From Pseudomonas sp. Irchel 3A7 (GTDB lineage: Bacteria > Pseudomonadota > Gammaproteobacteria > Pseudomonadales > Pseudomonadaceae), in NCBI RefSeq assembly GCF_900187565.1, contig NZ_FYED01000004.1, positions 248,001 to 312,000 of the forward strand: 64,000 nt of DNA. The letters run 5' to 3'. The notes beneath the pieces were generated by a model, which searched no databases, was not told the DNA's origin, and worked only from the letters and a program-made list of their open reading frames with translations. Below, piece after piece: positions 25,949 to 34,994 of this stretch; the stretch's first letter is position 1; each line of letters begins with the position of its first letter. The position numbers were made by a program, and so were the translations under genes.

Positions 25949-26484
25949 TGGGCACGCTCCGTGTCATCGGGTATGGCACGATCAAGGTGGGCGCGACAGG
26001 CGGCCAGGCCCAGACGCAGGTGTTTTTCCACGGTCTTCAAGGAAATACCCATCCGCGCCGCCACTTCGGCCTGGGGCAATTCGTGGATTTTATGCATGAC
26101 GAACACCATCTGGCAGCGTGACGGCAGTTCGCCAATGGCCTGCGCCAGACGCTCGAACTCCCGGGCCGCTTCATACTGCCGGGCGGGCAACGGCGCCTGG
26201 CAAGTCGCTTCGGGCAACTCGGGCATGGCCACCACCCAGGCCTGGTGGCGCCGCTCGCTGCGATAACGACTCACCGCCTGATCGTGGGAAATCTTGCGCA
26301 GCAGCGCCAGGGGCGTATGGACGTTGTCCTTTTCGCGTTTCTCCAGCAACTGCACGCAAACGTCATGCACCACCTCGCGAGCAAACCCCCGATCACCGAA
26401 GCGCCGACGAACATGGTCGACCAGTTCGTCGTAATGACGCACCAGGGTGCTGATCAGCGAGGGTTTGACAGGATCGAAGGGCAT
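25945..26484 (-). CDS. ECF sigma factor, iron-starvation (FecI-like) type
   Basis: A sigma-70 family factor of about 179 residues. Region 2 is at about 8-75 (LVRHYDELVDHVRRRFGDR, then DVCVQLLEK). Region 4 has the HTH LPQAEVAARMGISLKTVEKHLR. It should direct RNA polymerase to the FecA-like receptor promoter when the receptor-FecR relay signals ferric chelate. The start at 26484 is preferred to 26517, which would overlap the candidate Fur box region. It is coupled to fecR by an ATGA overlap. The candidate Fur box upstream implies repression in iron-replete cells. Confidence 0.92.
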   Translation of the reverse strand: MPFDPVKPSLISTLVRHYDELVDHVRRRFGDRGFAREVVHDVCVQLLEKREKDNVHTPLALLRKISHDQAVSRYRSERRHQAWVVAMPELPEATCQAPLPARQYEAAREFERLAQAIGELPSRCQMVFVMHKIHELPQAEVAARMGISLKTVEKHLRLGLAACRAHLDRAIPDDTERAQ

Positions 26485-26521
26485 GACAGACCTGAGGCGA
26501 GGCAGAGCGACAGGCAATATA

Positions 26522-26540
26522 AATGAGAAAGCTTTTCATT
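26522..26540 (-). promoter_or_regulatory. Candidate Fur box upstream of the ECF sigma gene
   Basis: AATGAGAAAGCTTTTCATT is a 19-base imperfect palindrome with the AATGA...TCATT ends of Fur sites, 38-56 bases upstream of the sigma start. The gene function makes iron repression likely. Confidence 0.55.
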
Positions 26541-26615
26541 CATAGTCCGCGCAATACAGTCTGTCTTGAATAGGAACAGGGAGGCGGCGAACGGCGCTCG
26601 CCGCCTGCCTGGCGG

Positions 26616-26894
26616 TTATTTTCCGGAAACGCCTGCCAGCAGCGGCGCCATCTGTTCGTCGGTCAACGCGACCTGGACTTCCATTTTCATGAGGTCGCTC
26701 CAGTCCAGTACCCACTTCTGGATCAATGCCGGGTCACCGGCCTCGGCCACGCCAAAGCCCGCCGCGCCGCCGACGGCGTACCAGCGCCCGATCAGCTTGA
26801 CGCCTGCGGGGGGCGCGCCACCGGTCTTGAGGAAACGCTCGATCGCACGGTTGCGATTTTCCGGACTCAGTGTCCAATTGACTATGAATAACAT
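26616..26894 (-). CDS. DUF3303 small protein
   Basis: A 92-residue protein with MLFIVNWTLSPENRNRAIERF at the start, GRWYAVGGAAGFGVAEAGD in the middle and KWVLDWSDLMKMEVQVALTDEQ at the end. This matches the DUF3303 family, a ferredoxin-like fold related to GYD/YCII dimers. The start at 26894 has a near-consensus AGGAGG six bases upstream, which decides against the longer frame from 27038. The function is unknown and it appears monocistronic. Confidence 0.85.
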   Translation of the reverse strand: MLFIVNWTLSPENRNRAIERFLKTGGAPPAGVKLIGRWYAVGGAAGFGVAEAGDPALIQKWVLDWSDLMKMEVQVALTDEQMAPLLAGVSGK

Positions 26895-27099
26895 CGGCCA
26901 CCTCCTGTTGCGCATCGGCACCTGATTTCCTTGGCGCACCTGGCTGGCGCCGGGGCCAGGTTTGCACTCGGTTTCCAGTTCCGTCCTGGCTGGTGTGCAG
27001 CGAAATCTCCCATGTGAAGGCATAGCAGCGCGCCGCATCGCGTGTACGACCGCTGATCCTGTTCCAGGGGATTTTCGAGGTTGGAAAAAGCTGTCTGTT

Positions 27100-27639
27100 T
27101 CACCAGCGAAACATGGGCAGTGGACGCAGCGGGGAACGGATGAATTGACGGGCGGACAGCCTGATCAGCATGGCGTGGAAACCGTGATCAGCAAACGTCG
27201 ATTGCACGGTTTTGATGAACGCCCGGGGAAGGCCGAAGTGCACCAGTCCCAAGGACACATCGATCAGGTCGGCTTGCCTGAAAGGCTCGACGGTTGCCGT
27301 GTGGGAGGACCGATAGGCGCGCACCTTGTGGTGTTCCAGAATCAAGGCGCTCACTTCGCCGGCCAGCTCCGTGCGGTGCCGGGTTTCGAGGTAATGCATG
27401 GCCAGGCCAACTGACGGCGGCAGGTAGTCGAGGGTGTCGTCGGTCCAGATGCCCAGGTCGTGGAACGCCGCGGCGATCTGCACCGCGTCACCGGGCGGGC
27501 CTTCAGTCCCGCTGAGCGCGCAATAGAAATTCAACACCCGATAGATGTGATTGCGATAGCCCGGCAAGTCAGGGCCGATCGCCAGCGCGAACGAGGTGAG
27601 TATCTCGTCGGTGATGGGGAATTCGAGAATGGGGTTCAT
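27100..27639 (-). CDS. HD-domain protein
   Basis: A 179-residue cytoplasmic protein with an HD phosphohydrolase-like core: VQIAAAFHDLGIWTDDTLDYLPPS contains the HD pair, and LEHHKVR supplies further His residues. A basic, Phe/Arg-rich tail ends the chain. The start ATG overlaps the stop of the upstream 136-residue protein gene, so the two are co-translated. Its substrate (a phosphorylated nucleotide or lipid) is unknown. Confidence 0.8.
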   Translation of the reverse strand: MNPILEFPITDEILTSFALAIGPDLPGYRNHIYRVLNFYCALSGTEGPPGDAVQIAAAFHDLGIWTDDTLDYLPPSVGLAMHYLETRHRTELAGEVSALILEHHKVRAYRSSHTATVEPFRQADLIDVSLGLVHFGLPRAFIKTVQSTFADHGFHAMLIRLSARQFIRSPLRPLPMFRW

Positions 27640-28049
27640 CACGCATCCCGCAACAGGTCGTTGGCGTTGAGCACGTCGTAGGCGATTTCCGGGCGCTTTT
27701 CCATGGCGCGGCGGATCGCGGCCGGAATGGAAGCGCGGGTTTTGCGGCACAGTCCCGGCAGATCGCCGACGTAGATGCCGATGCCGCGCATGGTTCGCAC
27801 TTCGTTGAAACTGGGGACGATGTCGACGCGGATACCCAGTTGCTCGAACATCCGCCGTTGCAGGTGTTCCAGGTCCTGGAAGCTCGAAAGGTTTTCCAGG
27901 CGCTCGATCAGGCGTTTTTCTTCCGTGCGGGTCAAAAACAGAATTCGCACGTCCGCCCCCGGTGTTTCCAGCAACGGGTCACGCCCGCAATCGCAGGCAC
28001 CGGGCGGGCAGGGTTGGCGGATCTGAGCAGAGAGGGTCATGGGGTTCAA
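27639..28049 (-). CDS. Cys-rich N-terminus protein of unknown function
   Basis: A 136-residue protein that I do not recognise. The N-terminus has four clustered cysteines (CPPGACDCG plus one following Arg-Asp-Pro), which may bind a metal; strictly three are in this run, C14, C19 and C21. The middle reads RILFLTRTEEKRLIERLENLSSF and the end contains RASIPAAIRRAMEKRPEIAYDVLN, suggesting an alpha/beta fold. It starts at 28049 or 28040. It is translationally coupled to the HD-domain gene, so the two probably act together. Confidence 0.65.
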   Translation of the reverse strand: MNPMTLSAQIRQPCPPGACDCGRDPLLETPGADVRILFLTRTEEKRLIERLENLSSFQDLEHLQRRMFEQLGIRVDIVPSFNEVRTMRGIGIYVGDLPGLCRKTRASIPAAIRRAMEKRPEIAYDVLNANDLLRDA

Positions 28050-28122
28050 TCATAGAGCGCTGTGATCGACTTTGCCCATAGGGTTTTGGACTGATGGAAA
28101 TCTATTGTGGGATGAGGTCCCT

Positions 28123-28211
28123 TGTGGGAGCGAGCCTGCTCGCGAAGGCGGTGGCACATTCAAAATCGATGTGTCAGAAAGTCCGTCTTCGCGAGCAGGC
28201 TCGCTCCCACA
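28123..28211. repeat. REPIN, class A
   Basis: Inverted REP pair between the Cys-rich protein gene and the 3' end of the decarboxylase gene. Confidence 0.9.
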
Positions 28212-28230
28212 TGGGGCAGGCGTGAACCCG

Positions 28231-30516
28231 CTATTTCAAGACCAGCATCCGATAAACCCCGGCCTCGACTTCGATCCCATGAGTGTCATGGGTGAAGCCG
28301 GGGAAGGATTTGTCGAAGGCTTCCAGCGCCTTGAGATAGGCCAGCAACGGTCCATCTGCGGCCCCGGCGTTCTCGCCCGGCATCAGCAACGGAATGCCCG
28401 GTGGGTACGGCACGATGCCGGTGGCGGCGATGCGACCGGCGGCTTCTTCCAAAGTAACCCGTTCGATGTCGTTGCGTACCAGTTTCTCGTAAGCCTCCAC
28501 CGGGCTGAATTCGGCCTTGGGCAGTGTGCCGAAGGCGTGGGCCATGTGGGCGGTGGTCTTGTGTTTCTTCATGGCGGCAAAGATTTCGTCGGCCAGGTCC
28601 TTGAGGCCCATGCCGGCGTAACGCGTCTGGTTGCCGGCCAGCAGGTCCGGCAGGCTCAACGCCAGTTCAACGTTGTCGTCATAGTCGCGTTTGAAGTCGA
28701 GCAGGGCATTGACCAGCGTGCCCCATTTGCCTTTGGTGATGCCGATGGAGAACAGGAACAGGATGGTGAAGTCCGTGGTTTTCTCGACAACGATGCCCTG
28801 GCGCCCGAGGTATGCCGTGAGTACACAGGCCGGGATACCCGAGGCGAGCAGGTTGCCGTCCTCGCCCATGCCAGGGGTGAGCACCGAGACCTTGATCGGG
28901 TCCAGCATGCAGTAGCCATCCTCGATGTTGCCGAAGCCGTGCCATACCTCGTTCGGGTGCAGCACCCAGCAATCGGGTTCGGTTTTCAGCCGCGACGGGT
29001 CTACTTCGTGGAACGGCACCGAGGCATTGCCCACCTGCACCGAGGGCGGCTGCCAGCAGGTGAAGAACCAGTCGTTCTTGCTCGCCATCTCGTTGTGCAT
29101 GCGTGAGATGACCTGACGAAAGGCGACGGCTTCTTCGATGGATTCACTGGTCAGGATCTGCCCGCCGGGTGCTTCCATCATCGCCGCACTGACGTCGCAG
29201 GAGGCCATGATCGCGTAGTTCGGCGAGGTCGAGGCGTGCATCATGAACGACTCGTTGAAACGTGCATGGTTGATCGGATTGCGGCCGTTGCGCACATGAA
29301 TCATCGAGGCTTGGGACAGGGCCGCCAGCAGCTTGTGGGTCGATTGCGTGGCAAACACGGTGGGCCTGGAGTCGTCGTGATCGTCCGGGCTGCCATGCAT
29401 GGCGAAACGCTCGCGATACAGCGGGTTGAACCGCGCATAACCGTACCAGGCTTCATCGAAATGCAGGCGGTCGACGCTCTGGCCCAACAGCTGTTCGACG
29501 CGGGTGACGTTGTAGGTCAAACCGTCGTAGGTGGAGTTGGTGACGATCGCGTGCACGGGCGTTGGGTCGATGCCGGACTTGACCAGCGGGTTGTTGGCGA
29601 TAGCCGTTTTCACGCCTTCGGCGCTCAGGGTTTGCGGCAGGATCGGGCCGATGATGCCGTAGCGGTTGCGGGTCGGCACCAGGTAGGTCGGGATGGCGCC
29701 GGACAGGGTCATCGCATGTTCGGCGGACTTGTGGCAATTGCGGTCGCACAGGGCGATCTGATTGCGCGTGACGCTGGCCATCAGGATGACGCGGTTGGAA
29801 GTCGAGGAGCCGTTGGTCACGTAATAGGTGCGATGTGCACCGAAGACCTTGGCGGCATAACGCTCACCCTGGCCGATGGGGCCGCTGTGATCGAGCAGCG
29901 AACCGAGTTCGCCGACGGAAATCGACAGGTCGGAGCGCAGCAGGTTTTCGCCGAAGAATTCATAAAACGCGCGCCCGGCGGTGCTCTTCAAAAACGCCGT
30001 GCCACCGGCGTGGCCGGGGGTGTGCCAGGAGTATTCATAGGTGTTGGAAAACTTCACCAGCGCGCCGAACATCGGTGGCAGCGCGGCTTGGCGATAGCGC
30101 TCGATGGCCGCCAGAATACGGCCGCTGAGGAAACGGCTGGTGTCTTCGGGCAGCGACATGAAGTCATCGGCGTGTTGCATGACCCGCAGCGGTATATCGG
30201 ACGCGGTACTACGGTTGCTGACCAGAAACACCGGTACGCGGGTATTGCGCTCGCGCAGGCTGGTCAGCAGTTTGATGCATTCGTCATTGCCTTCGCTGTT
30301 GTCCATTTCCCAACTGAGCAGCACGCACTGGATGGCCGGGTCCGAGCGCAGGATCGACGTGGCGTCACTCAAGCTGTCCGAGGTCAGTACCCGGATCGAG
30401 CGTTCCTCCACATCATTGACCAGCTGATTCAGCGCCCGCCCGAAGCCCGTGCGAATGTCTGCCGGGTTGCTGACCAGCAGCGCGAGCATGCCGAGGGTGT
30501 GTGCATGTTCCATCAT
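28231..30516 (-). CDS. Biodegradative Orn/Lys/Arg decarboxylase (AdiA-like)
   Basis: A 761-residue PLP enzyme that removes CO2 from a basic amino acid. It has an N-terminal wing domain (about 1-140), a linker, the PLP domain with Lys395 in FATQSTHKLL, the pocket LHFDEAWYGYARFNP and DRNCHKS, and a C-terminal domain with PYPPGIPLLMPGE. Length and motifs are closest to the AdiA arginine decarboxylase branch, but LdcA lysine and ornithine enzymes are also similar. Its start (GGAG eight bases upstream) overlaps the stop of a PotE-like antiporter gene. The pair should import the amino acid, export the amine and consume protons. Confidence 0.92.
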   Translation of the reverse strand: MMEHAHTLGMLALLVSNPADIRTGFGRALNQLVNDVEERSIRVLTSDSLSDATSILRSDPAIQCVLLSWEMDNSEGNDECIKLLTSLRERNTRVPVFLVSNRSTASDIPLRVMQHADDFMSLPEDTSRFLSGRILAAIERYRQAALPPMFGALVKFSNTYEYSWHTPGHAGGTAFLKSTAGRAFYEFFGENLLRSDLSISVGELGSLLDHSGPIGQGERYAAKVFGAHRTYYVTNGSSTSNRVILMASVTRNQIALCDRNCHKSAEHAMTLSGAIPTYLVPTRNRYGIIGPILPQTLSAEGVKTAIANNPLVKSGIDPTPVHAIVTNSTYDGLTYNVTRVEQLLGQSVDRLHFDEAWYGYARFNPLYRERFAMHGSPDDHDDSRPTVFATQSTHKLLAALSQASMIHVRNGRNPINHARFNESFMMHASTSPNYAIMASCDVSAAMMEAPGGQILTSESIEEAVAFRQVISRMHNEMASKNDWFFTCWQPPSVQVGNASVPFHEVDPSRLKTEPDCWVLHPNEVWHGFGNIEDGYCMLDPIKVSVLTPGMGEDGNLLASGIPACVLTAYLGRQGIVVEKTTDFTILFLFSIGITKGKWGTLVNALLDFKRDYDDNVELALSLPDLLAGNQTRYAGMGLKDLADEIFAAMKKHKTTAHMAHAFGTLPKAEFSPVEAYEKLVRNDIERVTLEEAAGRIAATGIVPYPPGIPLLMPGENAGAADGPLLAYLKALEAFDKSFPGFTHDTHGIEVEAGVYRMLVLK

Positions 30517-31922
30517 GGTTGAATCTCCAGCGTTGCTTTTTTCAAGCGGTGAACCGGCACCGGTTCGCCAGTGATGTGCCGTGCGCTGACAGTTTGCGTC
30601 GGCACGCTGTTATTGATGGCTTCGAGCCGGATCAGGCGGTTGTTGACGAAGCCGAATATCGTGTAGCCGAAGATAGTTGCCAGGCCGCCCAGCATCAGCG
30701 CCTGCTCCCCGGAGCTGTAGAGCGCCAGGTAGCTGTAGGCCGCCGCGACCCAGGCCACGATGTTGGTGACCAGCGCTTTGCCGGCGGGCACGTTCGACAC
30801 TTTTTGCAGGGTCATCAGGGCGGCCATGGACAGGATATACGGCACCAGATTGGTGACCACCGCGAGGTTGACCAGGGTGTCGAACTGCTTGCTCAGATCC
30901 GGGCTGATGGTCAGCAGGCCCAACGCCGTCTGCGCGGCCAGCAGCACCAGCATGCCGATAATCGGTGTGCCGGACTTGTTGACCTTGGCAAAGATCGACA
31001 GGAAGTAGCCGGTATCTGCCGAGCTTTTGTAGACCTGGGCGATGGTGAACTGCCAACCCAGCAGCGAACCGATACACGCCAGCACCATCAGGCTCATCAC
31101 GATGTCACCGACCAGCGGGGTGAACATCTTGGCGAAAACCAGCCCGAACGGGGCGGTGGAGGCGGCGAGTTCGGGGTTGTCGACGATGCCGGCGATGACG
31201 TTGGTGGAAACGATGTAGATCACCGCCGCGCCGAGGGTGCCGCCGAGGACTGCGATCGGCACGTTCTTTTCGGGGTTTTCCACCGCGTCGGTGTTGGCAC
31301 AGGCCGATTCCAGGCCAAGGAACGCCCACAGGGTGATCGCCACCGAGGCGCCCGCGGCTTCGAACCAGCTCTTGTCGTGGGGATTCCAGCCGGCGGCATA
31401 GATACTACTGTCGAACCAGAACCAGCCGACGGTGGACACCAACACCACCGGCGCAATCACTCCCCACACCGTGACGGACCCGATCCGCCCGGTAATGCGC
31501 GCGCCGCCAAAGTTGGCAAAAGTGGTGATCCACAGCAGCGCGAAAGTCGCCAGACCCACCTGCAGGGAATCCAGCTCGATATGGAACAGCTCCTGGATGT
31601 AGCCGACCGCCGTGATGCTGATCGCCACGTTGGCAATCAACAGCGATAGGCCATAGGTGTAGTTGGTGAGGTAGTTGCCAGCCTTGCCGAAGGTGTACTC
31701 CGCATAACCACCCATGCCACCTGTTTTGTGACTGAGCATTCCGCAACGGGCAAAGGCATAGGCCAGTGCGAGGGATCCGGTGGCTGTCACCAGCCAGGAA
31801 AGAATGGAAATGGCGCCGACTTCCGCCAGTTTTGACGGTAGTAGCACTATGCCTGAACCCAACATGTTGACGGCAGTCAACATTGTCAGTTGCCCCACAC
31901 TCATTTTCTTCGCGACTGACAT
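30513..31922 (-). CDS. potE: Putrescine/ornithine-type antiporter (PotE-like)
   Basis: A 469-residue APC-superfamily antiporter with 12 predicted helices. Long blocks match E. coli PotE: NMLGSGIVLLPSKLAEVG, GGMGGYAEYTFGKAGN, LWAFLGLESACANTDAVENP and TLGAAVIYIVSTNVIAGIV. It should exchange a basic amino acid for its decarboxylated amine across the inner membrane. It is the first gene of an operon with an AdiA-like decarboxylase (4-base overlap). Whether the pair handles ornithine/putrescine, arginine/agmatine or lysine/cadaverine is unresolved. A C-terminal tail of about 30 residues extends past PotE length. Confidence 0.88.
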   Translation of the reverse strand: MSVAKKMSVGQLTMLTAVNMLGSGIVLLPSKLAEVGAISILSWLVTATGSLALAYAFARCGMLSHKTGGMGGYAEYTFGKAGNYLTNYTYGLSLLIANVAISITAVGYIQELFHIELDSLQVGLATFALLWITTFANFGGARITGRIGSVTVWGVIAPVVLVSTVGWFWFDSSIYAAGWNPHDKSWFEAAGASVAITLWAFLGLESACANTDAVENPEKNVPIAVLGGTLGAAVIYIVSTNVIAGIVDNPELAASTAPFGLVFAKMFTPLVGDIVMSLMVLACIGSLLGWQFTIAQVYKSSADTGYFLSIFAKVNKSGTPIIGMLVLLAAQTALGLLTISPDLSKQFDTLVNLAVVTNLVPYILSMAALMTLQKVSNVPAGKALVTNIVAWVAAAYSYLALYSSGEQALMLGGLATIFGYTIFGFVNNRLIRLEAINNSVPTQTVSARHITGEPVPVHRLKKATLEIQP

Positions 31923-32107
31923 TCCATTGCCCCATTAGTTGGCAGAAGAGACTCATAGCTATAGCAAGGGATTGAAATGTCGCAAGAAAATGACTTTTGT
32001 CTGATGACCCGGATCAGTGTTTTCCCGATAAGGCATTATGCTGGCCCCCAGGTTGCTCGCTTGTCGCCAGAATCGCTGCAATTTCAGGCGCTTAGGGTGG
32101 AAAGTGA

Positions 32108-32437
32108 ATGCGCAATATATGGATCGCGCTGATCTCGGTTGGCGTCGCGGGTTTTGCAGTGATTGCCCAGGCCAAAGAACTGAAGCCCAATGATCGTTAT
32201 ATGTGCAGTTGGGGGGCGGGGACGGCGGCTAGAGCACAGGAACTCAAGTTATCCGGGGTTTCCTTGTATGCGGCGCGGCAGAAAATTCAGTCTTACAAGT
32301 TTTCCAAATCGTGGATGCGGATGATGGCGATGGGGATTACCGAGCAAACTTACGACAGCCCGACGAGGATCAAGCCTGCGGCGGTTCGGGAGAGTTTTTA
32401 TGAGGATTGTGTGAGGTATAAGTTGGCGCGTAAGTAG
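32108..32437 (+). CDS. Exported protein of unknown function
   Basis: A 109-residue protein with a signal peptide (about 1-22, cleavage after AQA). The mature part begins KELKPNDRYMCSWGAGTAARAQELKL and ends ESFYEDCVRYK, with two cysteines that probably pair. It is a conserved Pseudomonas-type periplasmic protein, but I cannot assign a family. A ribosome site (GGTGGAAAG) supports the start. Repeat island II begins 3 bases after the stop. Confidence 0.75.
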   Translation: MRNIWIALISVGVAGFAVIAQAKELKPNDRYMCSWGAGTAARAQELKLSGVSLYAARQKIQSYKFSKSWMRMMAMGITEQTYDSPTRIKPAAVRESFYEDCVRYKLARK

Positions 32438-32440
32438 TTT

Positions 32441-32925
32441 GGGATGTGGGGGATATATCCATTTCTTCGGTAATGGCAGCTGGCGGTTTCGCCCTTACGG
32501 CGAGTTACTTTGGAAAAGCCTGTACGGACCGGACACAGGGTTGACGGGTGCGCCGGATCCCTTGTGGGAGCGAGCCTGCTCGCGAAGGACGTCAACGATA
32601 ACGCGCCCTGTCTGGATGATTGCGTTGTCTGGACGTTCATCGTCGGAACGCCGCCCGGAGACAAGCATCGCTCCTGAAGCAGAATGAATACATCCGCGAA
32701 ATCAGGTTGGCAGTCGGGCCGTCTTCGCGAGCAGGCTCGCTCCCACAGTGGAATTTGCACATCCGCCAAAGTCAGGTCGGCTGTCAGGCCGCCTCGTTTT
32801 GGCTTTGCGAGGTGCTCACCCCCTTGAGAGGCTTCGTTCCGGTTCTGCGCAGTGGGCAACCCGGCATAGATGTAAGAGCGGAACCATTAGTGGCCGTTAC
32901 CGAAGAAATGGATATGTACACCTTC
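32441..32925. repeat. Nested palindromic repeat island II
   Basis: The left outer arm (32441-32510) contains TTTCGCCCTTACGGCGAGTT; the partial right outer arm (32883-32925) contains GGCCGTTACCGAAGAAATGG. Inside are class A REP arms (32561 and 32722), the 20-base motif CGTCGGAACGCCGCCCGGAG (32641-32660) and one inner arm with GTCGGCTGTCAGGCCGCCTC. A further lone REP arm follows at 32950-32977. No gene is seen from 32438 to 33107. Confidence 0.78.
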
Positions 32926-33107
32926 AAAAATCACGTCGCCTGACACAAAGCCTTCGCGAGCAGGCTTGCTCCCACAGGATGATCTTTGTCGGATCGAGCA
33001 CCCGGTTGACCAGCGACGTCTATATTGAATGACCGGCATCAGCCCGGAACACCGAATTTCTGATTCACCTGAAAGTGCATAAACCTCATTTCAATCAGGA
33101 GATCATC

Positions 33108-33524
33108 ATGACCCAGCTCGACAAAGTACTGTATACCGCCAAAACCCATACCACCGGCGGCCGGGACGGCGCGTCCAGGAGCTCCGACGGCATTCTCGAT
33201 GTGAAACTGTCGTCACCGGGCACCAATGGCGGGGGGACCAATCCGGAGCAACTGTTCGCCGCCGGTTGGTCAGCCTGCTTTATCGGCGCGATGGGTGTGG
33301 CGGCCAAAGAGTTGAAGGTGGCGCTGCCCAAGGATGTGGCCGTCGATACCGAAGTTGACCTGGGCACCAATGAAGGTGGCTACCTGCTGCAAGCCCGGCT
33401 CAATGTCAGCCTGCCGGGACTGGATCGTGAAACCGCGCAGAAACTCGTCGATACCGGGCACAAGTACTGCCCGTATTCGAAAGCCACGCGCAACAACATC
33501 AACGTGGTGGTCAAGCTCGTCTGA
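33108..33524 (+). CDS. ohr: Organic hydroperoxide resistance protein
   Basis: A 138-residue cytoplasmic peroxidase that reduces organic hydroperoxides. The catalytic cysteines are C57 in GWSACFIGAM and C121 in HKYCPYSKATR. The N-terminal KVLYTAKTHTTGGRDGASRSSDG with its Arg is the Ohr hallmark, separating it from OsmC. The start at 33108 has AGGAG nine bases upstream, so the in-frame start at 33075 is not needed. No ohrR regulator gene lies next to it. Confidence 0.95.
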   Translation: MTQLDKVLYTAKTHTTGGRDGASRSSDGILDVKLSSPGTNGGGTNPEQLFAAGWSACFIGAMGVAAKELKVALPKDVAVDTEVDLGTNEGGYLLQARLNVSLPGLDRETAQKLVDTGHKYCPYSKATRNNINVVVKLV

Positions 33525-33529
33525 GTTGA

Positions 33530-33580
33530 AATAAAAAGGTCTTGGCGACAACATTCGGCAGCAGTGTCGCCAGGGCCTGA
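33530..33580 (-). terminator. Orphan terminator-like hairpin, copy A
   Basis: A stem with TTGGCGAC (33542) pairing with GTCGCCAG (33573) surrounds a 16-base loop. On the minus strand it is followed by CCTTTTTAT. It is nearly identical to the hairpin at 34936-34985, yet no minus-strand gene lies upstream of it. From 33581 to 34246 I see no supported gene; the stretch is AT-richer than its surroundings. Confidence 0.5.
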
Positions 33581-34246
33581 ATACATTCGATGGCGAACGG
33601 ATGTAAGTGTGTTGAGCGGTTGTGATTTAAACTATTTCGCAAGATATTGAAGTGCGAAGTTGGTTCGTCGGGTGAGGCAAACATGCACTTGTCTCGTGCC
33701 GGTCTGTCTTGGGGATCCAATCTTTTCAAAAATAGTATGACTGTTTTAATGGCAAGGGCGTAGTGACAGTTGCTCTTCGTTTTTGCTTGTGTAGCAACTA
33801 GCGGATCCAATTAATTATGTCGATTGTCATGTAAGTTAACCAGCTCAGTTAGAATGGGCGTCGACGGGGAAGTTGATGGGTTAATACCGTTGCCACTGGC
33901 CCTCCCGCCTGCGACCGCTTGTCGGTGGCAAGATCAAAAAATGAACATTCCTGGGCTGCGGCCCTCAGATTCTGCAGCACGTCATCCCATGGCCTGCTCT
34001 TGAAATCGCAGAAAAGCAGTGGAACCCGAACCTCAAATGCAGTGAATGCAAATGGGGATTTTTTTACCAAAAAATTGAGAGGCGCTAACTAAGCTGTCAC
34101 CCATTCCTTAACTGGAACAATAGGATTTCGATAATAAACCTGTTGTTTGGTTTTCTTGTATGAGCAAGGTCGTTCAGGGTTGTTCAAAAGAAATTCCCTG
34201 TTGATTGGCCGATCTGTACTGTCGAATAAGGTGGAGAAAAATACCC

Positions 34247-34903
34247 GTGGCGATAAATACAATTATGAGCCTGATCGAACATAAAGAATTCATGGAGTTT
34301 TTGCGGTTGGGTGTCCTTTACGCTCATTTGCTCGCCTGTTGTGTGGCGATTGGCTTAGTGCTGACCAGTGATATTGCGATGGTCAGGGATATATTGAAAC
34401 GCAAGGCGTTCACTGAACATGATCATGCCCACATGGAGAGTCTTCAGCGGTCTGTCGTCATGGCATTGATCGGTCTATGGGTGACAGGCACCGCCATCAT
34501 CGGCATCGATTACCTGGGCAAAGGCATGGAGTACTTCATGAATCCCAAGCTTCACGCCAAGGTGATTATTGTCCTGCTACTGACGTACAACGGTATTGTG
34601 CTGCACCGCCTGGTATTGCCGGCGCTGCAAAAGGCAGGCTCCTTGCTCAACCTCGGGTTCAGTGCGCGGATGCTGGCGCTGTTTTGTGGTTCGCTGTCGG
34701 CGGTGTCCTGGATGTATGCCGCCTTGCTCGGTGTCGGGCGTCCGCTGGCCTGGAAGTATTCTCTCTCCGAACTGTTGATGGCGTATCCGCTGCTGATCGT
34801 GCTGGGCTTCCTGACGATGCTGGCGCTGACGCAGCGAGCCAAGCGCCATAACACGTTCATTGCGCCGCAGTGGGCAAGTGCAGGCGCGCACCAGGCCAGG
34901 TAA
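34247..34903 (+). CDS. DUF2214-like integral membrane protein
   Basis: A membrane protein of about 218 residues with about six helices, including LGVLYAHLLACCVAIGLVL, VVMALIGLWVTGTAIIGIDYL, KVIIVLLLTYNGIVL and LLMAYPLLIVLGFLTMLAL. Conserved His, Lys and Asp residues lie at helix ends. I place the start at a GTG at 34247, which has GGAG ten bases upstream; the ATG at 34265 (MSLIEHKEF) lacks a visible site. The function is unknown and the DUF2214 link is tentative. Upstream DNA is AT-rich. Confidence 0.7.
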   Translation: MAINTIMSLIEHKEFMEFLRLGVLYAHLLACCVAIGLVLTSDIAMVRDILKRKAFTEHDHAHMESLQRSVVMALIGLWVTGTAIIGIDYLGKGMEYFMNPKLHAKVIIVLLLTYNGIVLHRLVLPALQKAGSLLNLGFSARMLALFCGSLSAVSWMYAALLGVGRPLAWKYSLSELLMAYPLLIVLGFLTMLALTQRAKRHNTFIAPQWASAGAHQAR

Positions 34904-34935
34904 GACACAAGCGCCTGCCTCGTGGGCGCTGATGT

Positions 34936-34985
34936 AAAAAAGGCCCTGGCGACAATTTTCGGGAGCAGCGTCGCCAGGACCTGAA
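34936..34985 (-). terminator. Rho-independent terminator of the LOG gene (hairpin copy B)
   Basis: The stem CCTGGCGAC / GTCGCCAGG (34945-34978) has a 16-base loop and is followed on the minus strand by GGCCTTTTTTAC. It lies 10 bases past the LOG gene stop. Loop and stem are nearly the same as copy A at 33530-33580. Confidence 0.85.
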
Positions 34986-34994
34986 AGCTGCACA

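Noticed and set aside
33849-34070. A 73-codon minus-strand open frame in the AT-richer spacer
   Set aside because: No ribosome site, no recognisable family and an arginine-rich tail typical of random frames; kept only as a possible remnant within the spacer.
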